DNA of 21,251 bases from positions 1 to 21,251 of IMG/VR virus record IMGVR_UViG_3300020420_000070, one strand, 5' to 3'. The position numbers and the translations under genes were made by a program. This stretch comes from a virus. Shown piece by piece: positions 1-6,398 of this stretch (within the stretch, counting starts at the first letter, position 1; each line of letters starts with the position of its first letter). The notes beneath the pieces are model-generated. The model was not told the origin of the DNA and did no database searches. It saw only the letters and a list, made by a program, of their open reading frames with translations.

Positions 1-309
1 TTGATGAAAGGCCCTGCCTTCAAAGACTATGAATACTTTGACCGATATACACATGAAACTAAAACTGGTACTTTGAATGAAGGACATCATCAAATCAATC
101 AGTTCCACCTTGAGAATTTTTACGGAAAAGAAAATGCGAAAATCTTGGACAAGATTCATGTTATCGCAAAAACTGCTCCTGCTAAGAATGGTGGAAAAGT
201 CTGGTACAATGACTCAGATGCAATGATTGACTACTTTGACATTGCTTACTACATTCACATTAATGTTGGTAAGTGGAATAAACAATATGAAATAGTGGAG
301 GCTGCATAA
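1..309 (+). CDS. Hypothetical protein, possibly 5'-truncated by the window edge
   Basis: The frame is open from the first base and reads TTG-ATG at 1-6, so the true start may lie upstream; the ATG at 4 would give 101 residues. The product is a polar, Tyr-rich soluble protein with no signal peptide or membrane segment. A Lys/Gly-rich stretch (APAKNGGKVWYND) precedes a Tyr/Ile-rich C-terminal part (DYFDIAYYIHINVGKW). I do not recognise the family. Its stop codon TAA (307-309) overlaps the ATG of the next gene by one base, so the two are probably translated in a coupled way. It belongs to the small accessory gene block that precedes the late genes. Confidence 0.6.
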   Translation: MMKGPAFKDYEYFDRYTHETKTGTLNEGHHQINQFHLENFYGKENAKILDKIHVIAKTAPAKNGGKVWYNDSDAMIDYFDIAYYIHINVGKWNKQYEIVEAA

Positions 310-494
310 TGGATGAAATAACACAATTACAAAATCGACACAAGTACTTCACCGATGCGTTGAAGAAACTTGAACGAATAAAAAAGAAAACCCCTGGCAC
401 TGGATTTGCAAAAATCAAGTGTCGAGAAAAGATTGCAGAAATAGAAGCAATCTTTGAAAAAATTGATTATGCAACTCAAATAACTTTTGATTGA
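309..494 (+). CDS. Small hypothetical coiled-coil-like protein (61 aa)
   Basis: The ATG at 309 shares its A with the preceding stop codon (TAATG arrangement). The product is short and highly charged. It has a Lys-rich helix (ALKKLERIKKKTP) and a second helix (REKIAEIEAIFEKIDY) with a heptad-like pattern of Ile, Leu and Phe, which suggests a helical hairpin or coiled coil. No catalytic motif or membrane segment is visible and the function is unknown. The next gene begins 9 nt after its stop, consistent with one transcript for the three genes from 1 to 737. Confidence 0.6.
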   Translation: MDEITQLQNRHKYFTDALKKLERIKKKTPGTGFAKIKCREKIAEIEAIFEKIDYATQITFD

Positions 495-503
495 AAGAGA
501 GGA

Positions 504-737
504 ATGATGAAAGATATATGTGAAGAATTTTATAACTATGTGTTTTCGTTTTATAATGAGATTGATGGTATTTATCCCATCAAAGGACTCACCAAAAAAA
601 TGATTGTTGGTGCAACAGACAAATACTTAACAAGTGTTGATGAAAATACTACATGGGGTGATGGTGACTCCTTGGATAGAGAAAGAGTTTTTAGGATAAT
701 TCTTGCAGATAATAAATCCTTACTAAATCCATATTAA
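504..737 (+). CDS. Small hypothetical phage protein (77 aa)
   Basis: Two in-frame ATGs occur at 504 and 507. A purine-rich ribosome-binding stretch (AAAGAGAGGA, 494-503) abuts the first, so the ATG at 507 is the better-spaced start. The protein is acidic and probably all-helical with an aromatic N-terminus. The central IYPIKGLTKKMIVGATDKYL and the later WGDGDSLDRERVFRII resemble a pattern I loosely associate with short hypothetical proteins of marine T4-like phages, but I cannot name a family. The promoter at 741-769 begins 4 nt after its stop, so a new transcription unit starts immediately downstream. Confidence 0.6.
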   Translation: MMKDICEEFYNYVFSFYNEIDGIYPIKGLTKKMIVGATDKYLTSVDENTTWGDGDSLDRERVFRIILADNKSLLNPY

Positions 738-740
738 TAC

Positions 741-769
741 TTGACAATGTTCTCAGAACATGGTATAGT
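741..769 (+). promoter_or_regulatory. Strong sigma70-type promoter with palindromic spacer
   Basis: The -35 element is TTGACA (741-746), the spacer is exactly 17 bp (747-763) and the -10 element is TATAGT (764-769). Transcription would start near 776, giving a leader of about 24 nt before the ATG at 800. A perfect inverted repeat with one central base (ATGTTCT-C-AGAACAT, 747-761) fills almost the whole spacer and looks like an operator for a dimeric regulator. Promoter confidence is high. The operator role is an inference from symmetry and position. Confidence 0.8.
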
Positions 770-799
770 GATTCGTAACAATAAAGAAAGAGAGAGAAT

Positions 800-1000
800 A
801 TGAAAACATTTTTCGCAACATCAATTGAACATCTTGTGACCACTAAAGATGGTGACAAGTTCATTGTGAGTTCTAATTTTGTTGGTAGTGATGGCGACAC
901 TGCAAAAGAATCAGTTGACAATGCAATCGCTAGTTATGAAAAAGCTGGTCACACCGCTGACGATTTGATGTCTATCACCACAGTTGAGTTGGATGCGTAA
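800..1000 (+). CDS. Small hypothetical protein (66 aa)
   Basis: This is the first gene after the promoter at 741-769, with a purine-rich ribosome-binding site (AAAGAGAGAGAA, about 785-797) before the ATG. The product is a small acidic soluble protein. Two beta-strand-like stretches (IEHLVTTKDGDKFIVSSNFV) are followed by an amphipathic helix (AKESVDNAIASYEKAG) and a short acidic tail. No known motif is recognised. Its TAA stop (998-1000) overlaps by one base the ATG of a 51-codon membrane ORF, so it heads a tightly overlapping cluster of four small genes ending at 1596. Confidence 0.65.
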   Translation: MKTFFATSIEHLVTTKDGDKFIVSSNFVGSDGDTAKESVDNAIASYEKAGHTADDLMSITTVELDA

Positions 1001-1155
1001 TGAATTCTTGGTTAGGTGAAATAATCGGATACATCTTTATCGCTGTATTCGCATTTGGTTGGATGGACACATTGTGGATATTTGGTGTAGAAAACTCCAA
1101 GGAATATACTTGGTGGTTTTTAATTCAACAACTAGGAGAGTATTTTAATGCCTAG
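1000..1155 (+). CDS. 51-aa single-pass membrane protein (small ORF)
   Basis: This frame runs from the ATG at 1000-1002, which shares a base with the preceding stop, to TAG at 1153-1155. The peptide starts MNSWLGEIIGYIFIAVFAFG and has one convincing hydrophobic segment at about residues 7-29, followed by a Trp-rich amphipathic tail (YTWWFLIQQLGEYF). It would be an inner-membrane protein of unknown role; superinfection exclusion or host-envelope modulation are possibilities only. Without it, 147 bases would lie empty in an otherwise packed cluster. It overlaps the next ATG by 8 nt. The overlap at both ends and the coherent membrane segment support it as real. Confidence 0.6.
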   Translation: MNSWLGEIIGYIFIAVFAFGWMDTLWIFGVENSKEYTWWFLIQQLGEYFNA

Positions 1156-1420
1156 GATATGGGAAACAAATCCAAATATGTTGATACCATATTATTTGAT
1201 GTTCTCATATCTTTACTATGAAAAGAATATTTCCTTGGTTGATGATGGAGAGTTTGATGCTATGTGTAAGACACTACTAGAAAAATTAGATTCTCTTACA
1301 CATATGCACAAACATCTAATTACAAAAGAATCCTTGACAGCAGGAACAGGCTATGATATAAAGTATACAAATCTAATTAAAGATAGTGCAGAGAGATTGA
1401 GGAGTACATGGAAGAATTAA
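1148..1420 (+). CDS. Small hypothetical protein, weak DNA-ligase domain Ia-like pattern (90 aa)
   Basis: The start at ATG 1148 is supported by AGGAG at 1133-1137, which lies inside the overlapping membrane ORF. The protein is mainly helical. Residues about 15-45 (YYLMFSYLYYEKNISLVDDG, then EFDAMCKTLLEKLD) loosely resemble the N-terminal Ia segment of NAD-dependent DNA ligases, where a Tyr-Tyr helix is followed by a Ser-Asp-x-Glu-Tyr-Asp turn. No adenylation-domain lysine motif follows, so it cannot be a ligase by itself. The resemblance is from memory of the family pattern and may be coincidental. It overlaps the next ORF by 13 nt. Confidence 0.6.
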   Translation: MPRIWETNPNMLIPYYLMFSYLYYEKNISLVDDGEFDAMCKTLLEKLDSLTHMHKHLITKESLTAGTGYDIKYTNLIKDSAERLRSTWKN

Positions 1421-1596
1421 AAGTTACATATGAGTGGTATACGCCTGGCGGAAGGTGTAGAAGATTTTGGGATACTGCAAGGGGTGAAACTCAAATGATT
1501 GCAATTGATAATATCAAGAAAGTAATCAAGAGAAGAATACGACATGAGTATTACAAAGTATTAGAAATGAAATTTGAAAAAGGTATTGACAAATAA
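1408..1596 (+). CDS. Small basic hypothetical protein (62 aa)
   Basis: The ATG at 1408 lies inside the end of the preceding gene and is preceded by GAGG at about 1398-1401. The product is basic and begins with a strand-rich segment (ELKVTYEWYTPGGRCRRFWD). A helix loaded with Lys and Arg follows (NIKKVIKRRIRHEYYKVLEM), so nucleic-acid binding is possible but unproven. No family is recognised. The -35 box of the downstream promoter (1586-1591) lies within its last codons, so this gene's 3' end and the small RNA unit downstream overlap physically. Confidence 0.6.
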   Translation: MEELKVTYEWYTPGGRCRRFWDTARGETQMIAIDNIKKVIKRRIRHEYYKVLEMKFEKGIDK

Positions 1597-1614
1597 AACG
1601 AATCAGTATATACT
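1586..1614 (+). promoter_or_regulatory. Sigma70-type promoter of a putative small RNA
   Basis: TTGACA (1586-1591), a 17-bp spacer (1592-1608) and TATACT (1609-1614) form a near-consensus promoter. A perfect 12-bp palindrome, CAGTATATACTG (1604-1615), covers the -10 box, where a bound regulator would block transcription. The predicted start is near 1621. No convincing gene follows before the terminator at 1670-1698. Confidence 0.75.
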
Positions 1615-1620
1615 GTAAGT

Positions 1621-1698
1621 ATAGTCAAGAGTGGGTGTCCGAAACTTGAATATTAAAAAACGAGGACTCAAGAGGAAACTTCGGTTTCCTCTTTTTTT
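1621..1698 (+). ncRNA. Putative small non-coding RNA, about 78 nt
   Basis: The element is bounded by a near-consensus promoter (1586-1614) and an intrinsic terminator (1670-1698), with no supported reading frame between. Short complementary segments suggest structure. CTTGA (1645-1649) can pair with either of two copies of TCAAG (1625-1629 and 1668-1672), the copies being part of a TCAAGAG direct repeat. GTCC (1637-1640) can pair with GGAC (1664-1667). Pairing 1625-1629 with 1645-1649 together with 1637-1640 with 1664-1667 would make an H-type pseudoknot. It matches no RNA family that I can name and is not a tRNA. It could be a trans-acting small RNA or a 3' UTR product shared with the upstream operon. 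All structure statements are by eye. Confidence 0.55.
1670..1698 (+). terminator. Rho-independent terminator
   Basis: A perfect 10-bp stem (AAGAGGAAAC, 1670-1679, with GTTTCCTCTT, 1684-1693) closes a TTCG tetraloop (1680-1683) and runs into seven T residues (1692-1698). It would end both the small RNA and any read-through from the promoter at 741-769, insulating the late genes from the accessory block. Confidence 0.9.
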
Positions 1699-3981
1699 AT
1701 GTGCGAACTAAATATACGCATGATAAATTACTTTCAAGGACATGATGGATTCGTATGGTTCACTGGAGTTGTTGAGGACAGAAATGACCCAACAAAACTA
1801 GGTCGTGTGCGAGTGCGTTGTGTCGGTTACCACACAGATGATAAAATAAAAATACCCACAGAAGATTTACCTTGGGCATGGGTATTACAAACAGTTCACA
1901 CACCATCAATGAATGGAATGGGTCATACGCCTGGCTTTCTTGTAGAAGGAACATGGGTAGTAGGATTCTTTCGTGACCCAGAAATGTTACAAGAACCAAT
2001 TATACTTGGTTCACTGCCTGGAGTTCCAGAAGAATTAGGTGACCCTAATACTGGATTTCATGACCCCAATCGCAGAGAAACAAATCCAGAACTTTCTGGA
2101 TATAATACTTCTGTCTATCCACGCACGACTGGAGAACCAGATACAAATCGTCTTGCACGAAACTTTGAAGTACAAGATACAATTGTCGGTGATAAAAAGG
2201 CTGGTGTGATTGAAGGTATTCGTAGTGCAGATGGAACTACCTACGATGAACCCACAACAACATATAATGCAACATATCCAAAGAATCATGTATTTGAATC
2301 TGAGGTAGGACACACTACAGAATTTGATGATACGTCTGGTGCAGAAAGAGTAAGTCAATACGCACACTCTGGAACATTCTATGAGATTGACGCTGTAGGA
2401 AATCGTGTAGACAAAGTTGTATCAAATGATTATCATCTTGTCAAGGGAGATAATTTTGAACACGTTCAAGGCGATATGCATCTTACAGTTGAAGGAACTC
2501 TGAATATAAAATGTAAGAAACTAAACGTAGAAGTTCTTGAAGATTATAATGAAGATGTAGGACAAAACAAAACAATTAAGATTGAAGGAACATTATCTAA
2601 CGATATTAATGGTGATGTTCTAGAAACATTCAATGCATCATATACACAAAGTATTCATGGAAATATAGATTTACGATTTGGTGCAGAAGATGGTACGTTC
2701 TCAGAACATATTAAATCAGATATCACAAGAAACTATAGTGCAAAGGTTCAAGAGTTTCTAAAAGAAACATATGAACAAAACATTACAGAGTCATCTACCA
2801 TTCGTATTGGTACGACTCTCGACATGGATATTACTGGAGATGTAACTCTAGATGGTTCTACTGTAAAAATAAACCAACCAAGTGGAACACAAAACGCAGC
2901 TCGTAAAGGCGACTCTGCTGATACTGGTGATGACCCACCAGGCACTTCTGGAACTGATGGTTCTAACGTAATTGAGTCTGGTTCTGGAACTGTTTTCATT
3001 GGTGACACAAGTGATGTTACAGAACCAACAGAAGTTACAGAGACAGATTTAGTGGACGTTATTCTTCCAGAGATATTAACCTCTGAACCTAAGTCATCAA
3101 CAGTCGGTGGTGCTGGTGATGATGACCCAGAAGAAGAGGATGATGACGGAGTTACAAGAAGTCTTTCTCCTACTGCTGGAAGAAGTGGTGGTGCAGTTTC
3201 CGCTGGTGGTTCTGGTGCAGAGAGTGGTGCAATTCCAGAAAATGCGATTACAACGCCAGGCGATTGTACAAGACCAGACTTAGGTTCACAATCAGAACGA
3301 TATGAGTCAAATGGTAACCCAGGCGCAATCAATACAAAGTCTGCATCAAAAGATAGAGGTGGTTGGTCATATGGTTCTTATCAGATTGCAACAAAGGTTG
3401 GAACATTTAAAAGTTTTATGTCTTTTCTTGCAAAAGAAGATAATGGATATACGGACTTTAATACGAGTTTAACTAATGTTGGTGGTAATGCAGCTGCAAC
3501 AAGGGGTGATGTTAGTTTCCGAAACAAATGGAAAGAACTTGCAAAGAGTGATGCAACTGCAACAAGGTTCAAACAAGCACAACATGACTTTATTCAAAGA
3601 ACACATCATGACCCAGCAGTTCGTGCAATTGCAAAAGATACTGGAATAGATGTTTGTGATGGTTCACACAGTAATGGATTACAAGATACAGTATGGAGTA
3701 CAGCAGTTCAGTTTGGGCCAGGCGGTGCAAGAAAAATATTCAGAGAAGCACATACAAGTCTAAAACAAAAGAACGCAAGAAAAGACCCACCAGTTACAGT
3801 TATAACAGATGCAGACTTAATTAACGAGATACATGATATTAAGATTAATACAGTTCCAACTAGATTTAGAAGTAGTCCAGCACTTCATGGTGGATTAATA
3901 AGTAGATTTAAATCTGAAAGAGGTGTCGCACTTGCGAATGCTGGAACTGGAAGTACCACTGCATCCAGTACGATTGTATAA
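1699..3981 (+). CDS. 5: Baseplate hub/tail spike protein, gp5-like, with C-terminal lysozyme-like domain
   Basis: This is the central spike of the contractile-tail baseplate, which pierces the outer membrane and locally opens peptidoglycan. Residues about 18-108 (FVWFTGVVEDRNDPTKLGRV through EPIILGSLPG) form the gp5 OB-fold. Residues about 190-400 have the short regular strands of the trimeric beta-helix needle. An acidic Gly/Ser linker spans about 400-525. Residues about 526-740 look lysozyme-like: RYESNGNPGAIN includes E536, a plausible catalytic acid, and DRGGWSYGSYQIA (552-564) follows. T4 gp5 is 575 aa with its lysozyme between OB-fold and needle; here the enzyme is C-terminal. Coordinates use the longest frame, but ATG 1699 follows the terminator T-tract without a ribosome-binding site, so ATG 1720 is at least as likely. 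The hub assignment is firm; the enzyme class is inferred. Confidence 0.88.
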   Translation: MCELNIRMINYFQGHDGFVWFTGVVEDRNDPTKLGRVRVRCVGYHTDDKIKIPTEDLPWAWVLQTVHTPSMNGMGHTPGFLVEGTWVVGFFRDPEMLQEPIILGSLPGVPEELGDPNTGFHDPNRRETNPELSGYNTSVYPRTTGEPDTNRLARNFEVQDTIVGDKKAGVIEGIRSADGTTYDEPTTTYNATYPKNHVFESEVGHTTEFDDTSGAERVSQYAHSGTFYEIDAVGNRVDKVVSNDYHLVKGDNFEHVQGDMHLTVEGTLNIKCKKLNVEVLEDYNEDVGQNKTIKIEGTLSNDINGDVLETFNASYTQSIHGNIDLRFGAEDGTFSEHIKSDITRNYSAKVQEFLKETYEQNITESSTIRIGTTLDMDITGDVTLDGSTVKINQPSGTQNAARKGDSADTGDDPPGTSGTDGSNVIESGSGTVFIGDTSDVTEPTEVTETDLVDVILPEILTSEPKSSTVGGAGDDDPEEEDDDGVTRSLSPTAGRSGGAVSAGGSGAESGAIPENAITTPGDCTRPDLGSQSERYESNGNPGAINTKSASKDRGGWSYGSYQIATKVGTFKSFMSFLAKEDNGYTDFNTSLTNVGGNAAATRGDVSFRNKWKELAKSDATATRFKQAQHDFIQRTHHDPAVRAIAKDTGIDVCDGSHSNGLQDTVWSTAVQFGPGGARKIFREAHTSLKQKNARKDPPVTVITDADLINEIHDIKINTVPTRFRSSPALHGGLISRFKSERGVALANAGTGSTTASSTIV
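1707..1714 (+). promoter_or_regulatory. Late-promoter-like motif near the gp5 start
   Basis: ACTAAATA resembles the CTAAATA variant of the T4-type late promoter core TATAAATA. It ends only 5 nt before the in-frame ATG at 1720. If used, the transcript would start at or very near that ATG. This is motif evidence only. Confidence 0.35.
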
Positions 3982-3984
3982 ATA
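3977..3984 (+). promoter_or_regulatory. T4-type late promoter before gp25
   Basis: A perfect TATAAATA octamer overlaps the gp5 stop codon (TAA at 3979-3981) and precedes the gp25 ATG by 16 nt, with AGAGAGGT (3988-3995) as the ribosome-binding site. It is the best late-promoter candidate in the window. Confidence 0.6.
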
Positions 3985-4000
3985 AACAGAGAGGTGTAAC

Positions 4001-4441
4001 ATGGCAGTACAACCAGCATACAGAGATGCAGAAAGAACAAACGACTCCCCTCGTTCTGCACGAATATATAAAGATTTAAATCTGAACTTTGGTATCCATC
4101 CAGTTACCAAACAGATTAATACTTTGACTGATGCAGCTGCTGTAAAAAGAAGTGTTCGTAATTTAGTTCAGTATGGTTTCTATGAAAAACCTTTTCATCC
4201 AGAGATAGGTTCTGGAGTTCGTGATTTATTATTTGAAAATATGACACCCTTTGTTGCAAACAATCTATCAAAACAAATAGAAGAAATAATTACTAACTAT
4301 GAACCAAGAGCATTACTTGCTGGAGTAGAAGTAATACCAAGATTTGATAATAATCAATATGAGGTAATCGTTGAGTTTTATATTCAAAACGCACCAGCAG
4401 AACTTGTTGATTTATCATTTTCATTAGAGAGACTACGATAA
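4001..4441 (+). CDS. 25: Baseplate wedge subunit gp25
   Basis: This is a gp25-like (GPW_gp25 family) protein. In contractile injection systems it forms the conserved core of the baseplate wedge with gp6 and gp7 and links the baseplate to the sheath. The family pattern is clear: an N-terminal NFGIHPVTKQI (29-39), a helix with VRNL, and the hallmark YEKPFHPEIGSGVRDLLFE (61-79), ending in beta strands. At 146 aa it is close to the usual length (T4 gp25 is 132 aa). AGAGAGGT gives a good ribosome-binding site. Its stop overlaps the gp6 start by one base (TAATG at 4439-4443), so gp25 and gp6, which assemble together, are probably translationally coupled. Confidence 0.95.
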   Translation: MAVQPAYRDAERTNDSPRSARIYKDLNLNFGIHPVTKQINTLTDAAAVKRSVRNLVQYGFYEKPFHPEIGSGVRDLLFENMTPFVANNLSKQIEEIITNYEPRALLAGVEVIPRFDNNQYEVIVEFYIQNAPAELVDLSFSLERLR

Positions 4442-6396
4442 TGGCAACCACAGAAAAAAGATTAGACGTAACAGATTTAGACTTCGATACTATTAAAGAT
4501 AATCTAAAAACCTTTATGAGAAATCAATCTGATTTTACAGACTATGATTTTGAGGGTTCTGGTTTATCTGCACTTCTAGATGTTCTTTCTTATAATACTC
4601 ATTATCTTGCAATGAATATGAATATGGTTGCAAACGAATCTTTTCTTGATACTGCATCTGTTCGTTCCTCTGTGGTATCTCATGCAAAGACGTTAGGGTA
4701 TACTCCTAACTCTGCAAGAGCTCCAATCGCAAATGTGAATGTAACATTAAATGGTGCAATCGATTCATTAAGTAGTGCAATCATTCCTATAGGTACAGTT
4801 TTTACAACACAGATAGATGATGTTAATTATCAATTTGTCACAGTTTCAGAACATACAACAAATAAAGTAAATGGTGTCTTATCTTTTTCAAACATACCAA
4901 TTCATGAAGGAACATATGTAACAAATCGTTACACAGTTGATACACAAAACGTAGACCAAAAGTTTTTATTAAATGATAATCGTTCTGATACTACAACCTT
5001 GACAGTAGATGTATTTGATACTGCATCATCTACAGACTCTACAACCTTTACTCTTGCAACAGATACTACTCTAACAGATTCAACATCTAATGTTTATTTC
5101 CTACAAGAAAGTGCTGATGGTAAATTTGAAATATACTTTGGTGATGGTATTATAGGTAAAGCACTATCGGATGGTAATGTTGTTCGTATGCGATATGTTG
5201 TTACAAATAAATCTGCAGCTAATGGTGCAAGTTCTTTTTCTACAACTGCAACAATTTCTACAATTACCGATATTACAACTGCAACAGTTTCAAATGCATC
5301 TGGTGGTGCAGAGCCAGAAAGTATTCAGTCAATTAAATTTAATGCACCTCTTGATTTTGCAGCTCAAGGTCGTGCAGTTACAATCAATGATTTCAAAACA
5401 ATAGTTCCCAAAGTATATGCAAATACAAAATCAGTACAAATATATGGTGGTGAAGATAATGATGTTCCAGTTTATGGACGAGTTTACATCTCAATTGTTC
5501 CAACAGCAGGAATTATTACAGCATCTGCAAAAGATAAAATTATAACTGACTTGAAGAACACATATACAATCGCATCTGTTACTCCAGTTATTATTGACCC
5601 AGAGTATACAAAGTTACGACTTGGTATTTCATTTACATATAATTCAAAGAATACAACTAAGACACAAGAAACCCTAGTATCTAATGTAAATACGACTATT
5701 AATAATTTTAATACAAATAGTTTGACACGATTTGATAGTGCATTTAGACACTCACAATTTACAAAACTTATAGATGATACTGACACAGCAATTACTTCAA
5801 ATATTACAACTGTCAAATTAAGTAAAGACTTTACTCCTACATTAAACACATCTGTAAAATATACGATACCATTCAATAATGCATTGTACAATCCACACTC
5901 TGGTCATGATGCTGACTCTGGTGGTATATTATCTTCATCTGGATTTTTTATTAATGGTAATACAAATGAAATGTTTTTAAATGATGATGGTCAAGGGAAT
6001 ATTAGATTATTCTATATTGTTGGTGGTACAACAAATACATATGAAAACAACACTCAAGGAACTATTGATTATTTAACTGGACTGGTGACTTTGAATAGTT
6101 TGAATATAAGTAGTATTTCAGATGTAGATGGAGCAACTTCAACACAAGTACGATTAATTGTTCAACCAGACTCAAATGATATTATTGCAGTTCGTAATCA
6201 AGTTCTTGAAATTGATTTAACTAACTCAACAATAAGTGCAAATGTCGATACAGTTGCTACTGGAAGTTCTGGTGCTGGGGTTGGTGTGGCAACAACAAGT
6301 TCATATACTGGCACAACAAACACAACTGGTTCGACATCAACATCATCTACTTCAACAAGTTCAAGTAGTAGTTCAAGTAGCTCTAGTGGATATTAA
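4441..6396 (+). CDS. 6: Baseplate wedge subunit gp6
   Basis: This is a gp6-like (J-type) wedge protein that dimerises to form the inner ring of the baseplate. The N-terminal helical region at about 20-90 is characteristic of T4-like gp6: DFEGSGLSALLDVLSYNTHY and MVANESFLDTASVR. A middle beta-rich domain with FEIYFGDGIIGKALSDGNVV (about 227-246) is typical of J-type proteins, and a wedge domain around 290-390 follows. At 651 aa it matches T4 gp6 (660 aa). The last 21 residues (631-651) are almost entirely Ser and Thr, including ten consecutive serines, which T4 gp6 does not have to my knowledge. A ribosome-binding stretch (AGAGAG, about 4426-4431) lies in the end of gp25. Confidence 0.93.
   Translation: MATTEKRLDVTDLDFDTIKDNLKTFMRNQSDFTDYDFEGSGLSALLDVLSYNTHYLAMNMNMVANESFLDTASVRSSVVSHAKTLGYTPNSARAPIANVNVTLNGAIDSLSSAIIPIGTVFTTQIDDVNYQFVTVSEHTTNKVNGVLSFSNIPIHEGTYVTNRYTVDTQNVDQKFLLNDNRSDTTTLTVDVFDTASSTDSTTFTLATDTTLTDSTSNVYFLQESADGKFEIYFGDGIIGKALSDGNVVRMRYVVTNKSAANGASSFSTTATISTITDITTATVSNASGGAEPESIQSIKFNAPLDFAAQGRAVTINDFKTIVPKVYANTKSVQIYGGEDNDVPVYGRVYISIVPTAGIITASAKDKIITDLKNTYTIASVTPVIIDPEYTKLRLGISFTYNSKNTTKTQETLVSNVNTTINNFNTNSLTRFDSAFRHSQFTKLIDDTDTAITSNITTVKLSKDFTPTLNTSVKYTIPFNNALYNPHSGHDADSGGILSSSGFFINGNTNEMFLNDDGQGNIRLFYIVGGTTNTYENNTQGTIDYLTGLVTLNSLNISSISDVDGATSTQVRLIVQPDSNDIIAVRNQVLEIDLTNSTISANVDTVATGSSGAGVGVATTSSYTGTTNTTGSTSTSSTSTSSSSSSSSSSGY
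6331..6390 (+). repeat. Ser/Thr low-complexity tail of gp6
   Basis: The DNA alternates TCA, ACA, AGT, TCT and AGC codons and encodes residues 631-650 of gp6, which are all Ser or Thr apart from the final Gly. Mixed codons mean this is not a simple slippage run, suggesting the amino-acid composition itself is kept. Confidence 0.8.
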
Positions 6397-6398
6397 AA

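Noticed and set aside
1621-1698. tRNA or hammerhead ribozyme in the small RNA
   Set aside because: There is no T-loop or four-arm pairing for a tRNA. A GAAAC occurs, but the CUGAUGA core needed for a hammerhead is absent.
1631-1711. GTG-started 26-codon basic ORF within the small RNA
   Set aside because: It lacks a ribosome-binding site and must be translated through the terminator hairpin into gp5, so it would be lost at termination.
2748-3332. 194-aa minus-strand reading frame
   Set aside because: It is antisense to the gp5 linker; Ser/Pro-rich composition is the complement of Gly/Thr/Asp codons. No promoter or ribosome-binding site is evident.
5171-5404. 77-aa + strand frame rich in Leu and Gln
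   Set aside because: It lies within gp6 in another frame; Leu/Gln-rich shadows arise from GCAACA/ACAACT-type codons throughout this window.
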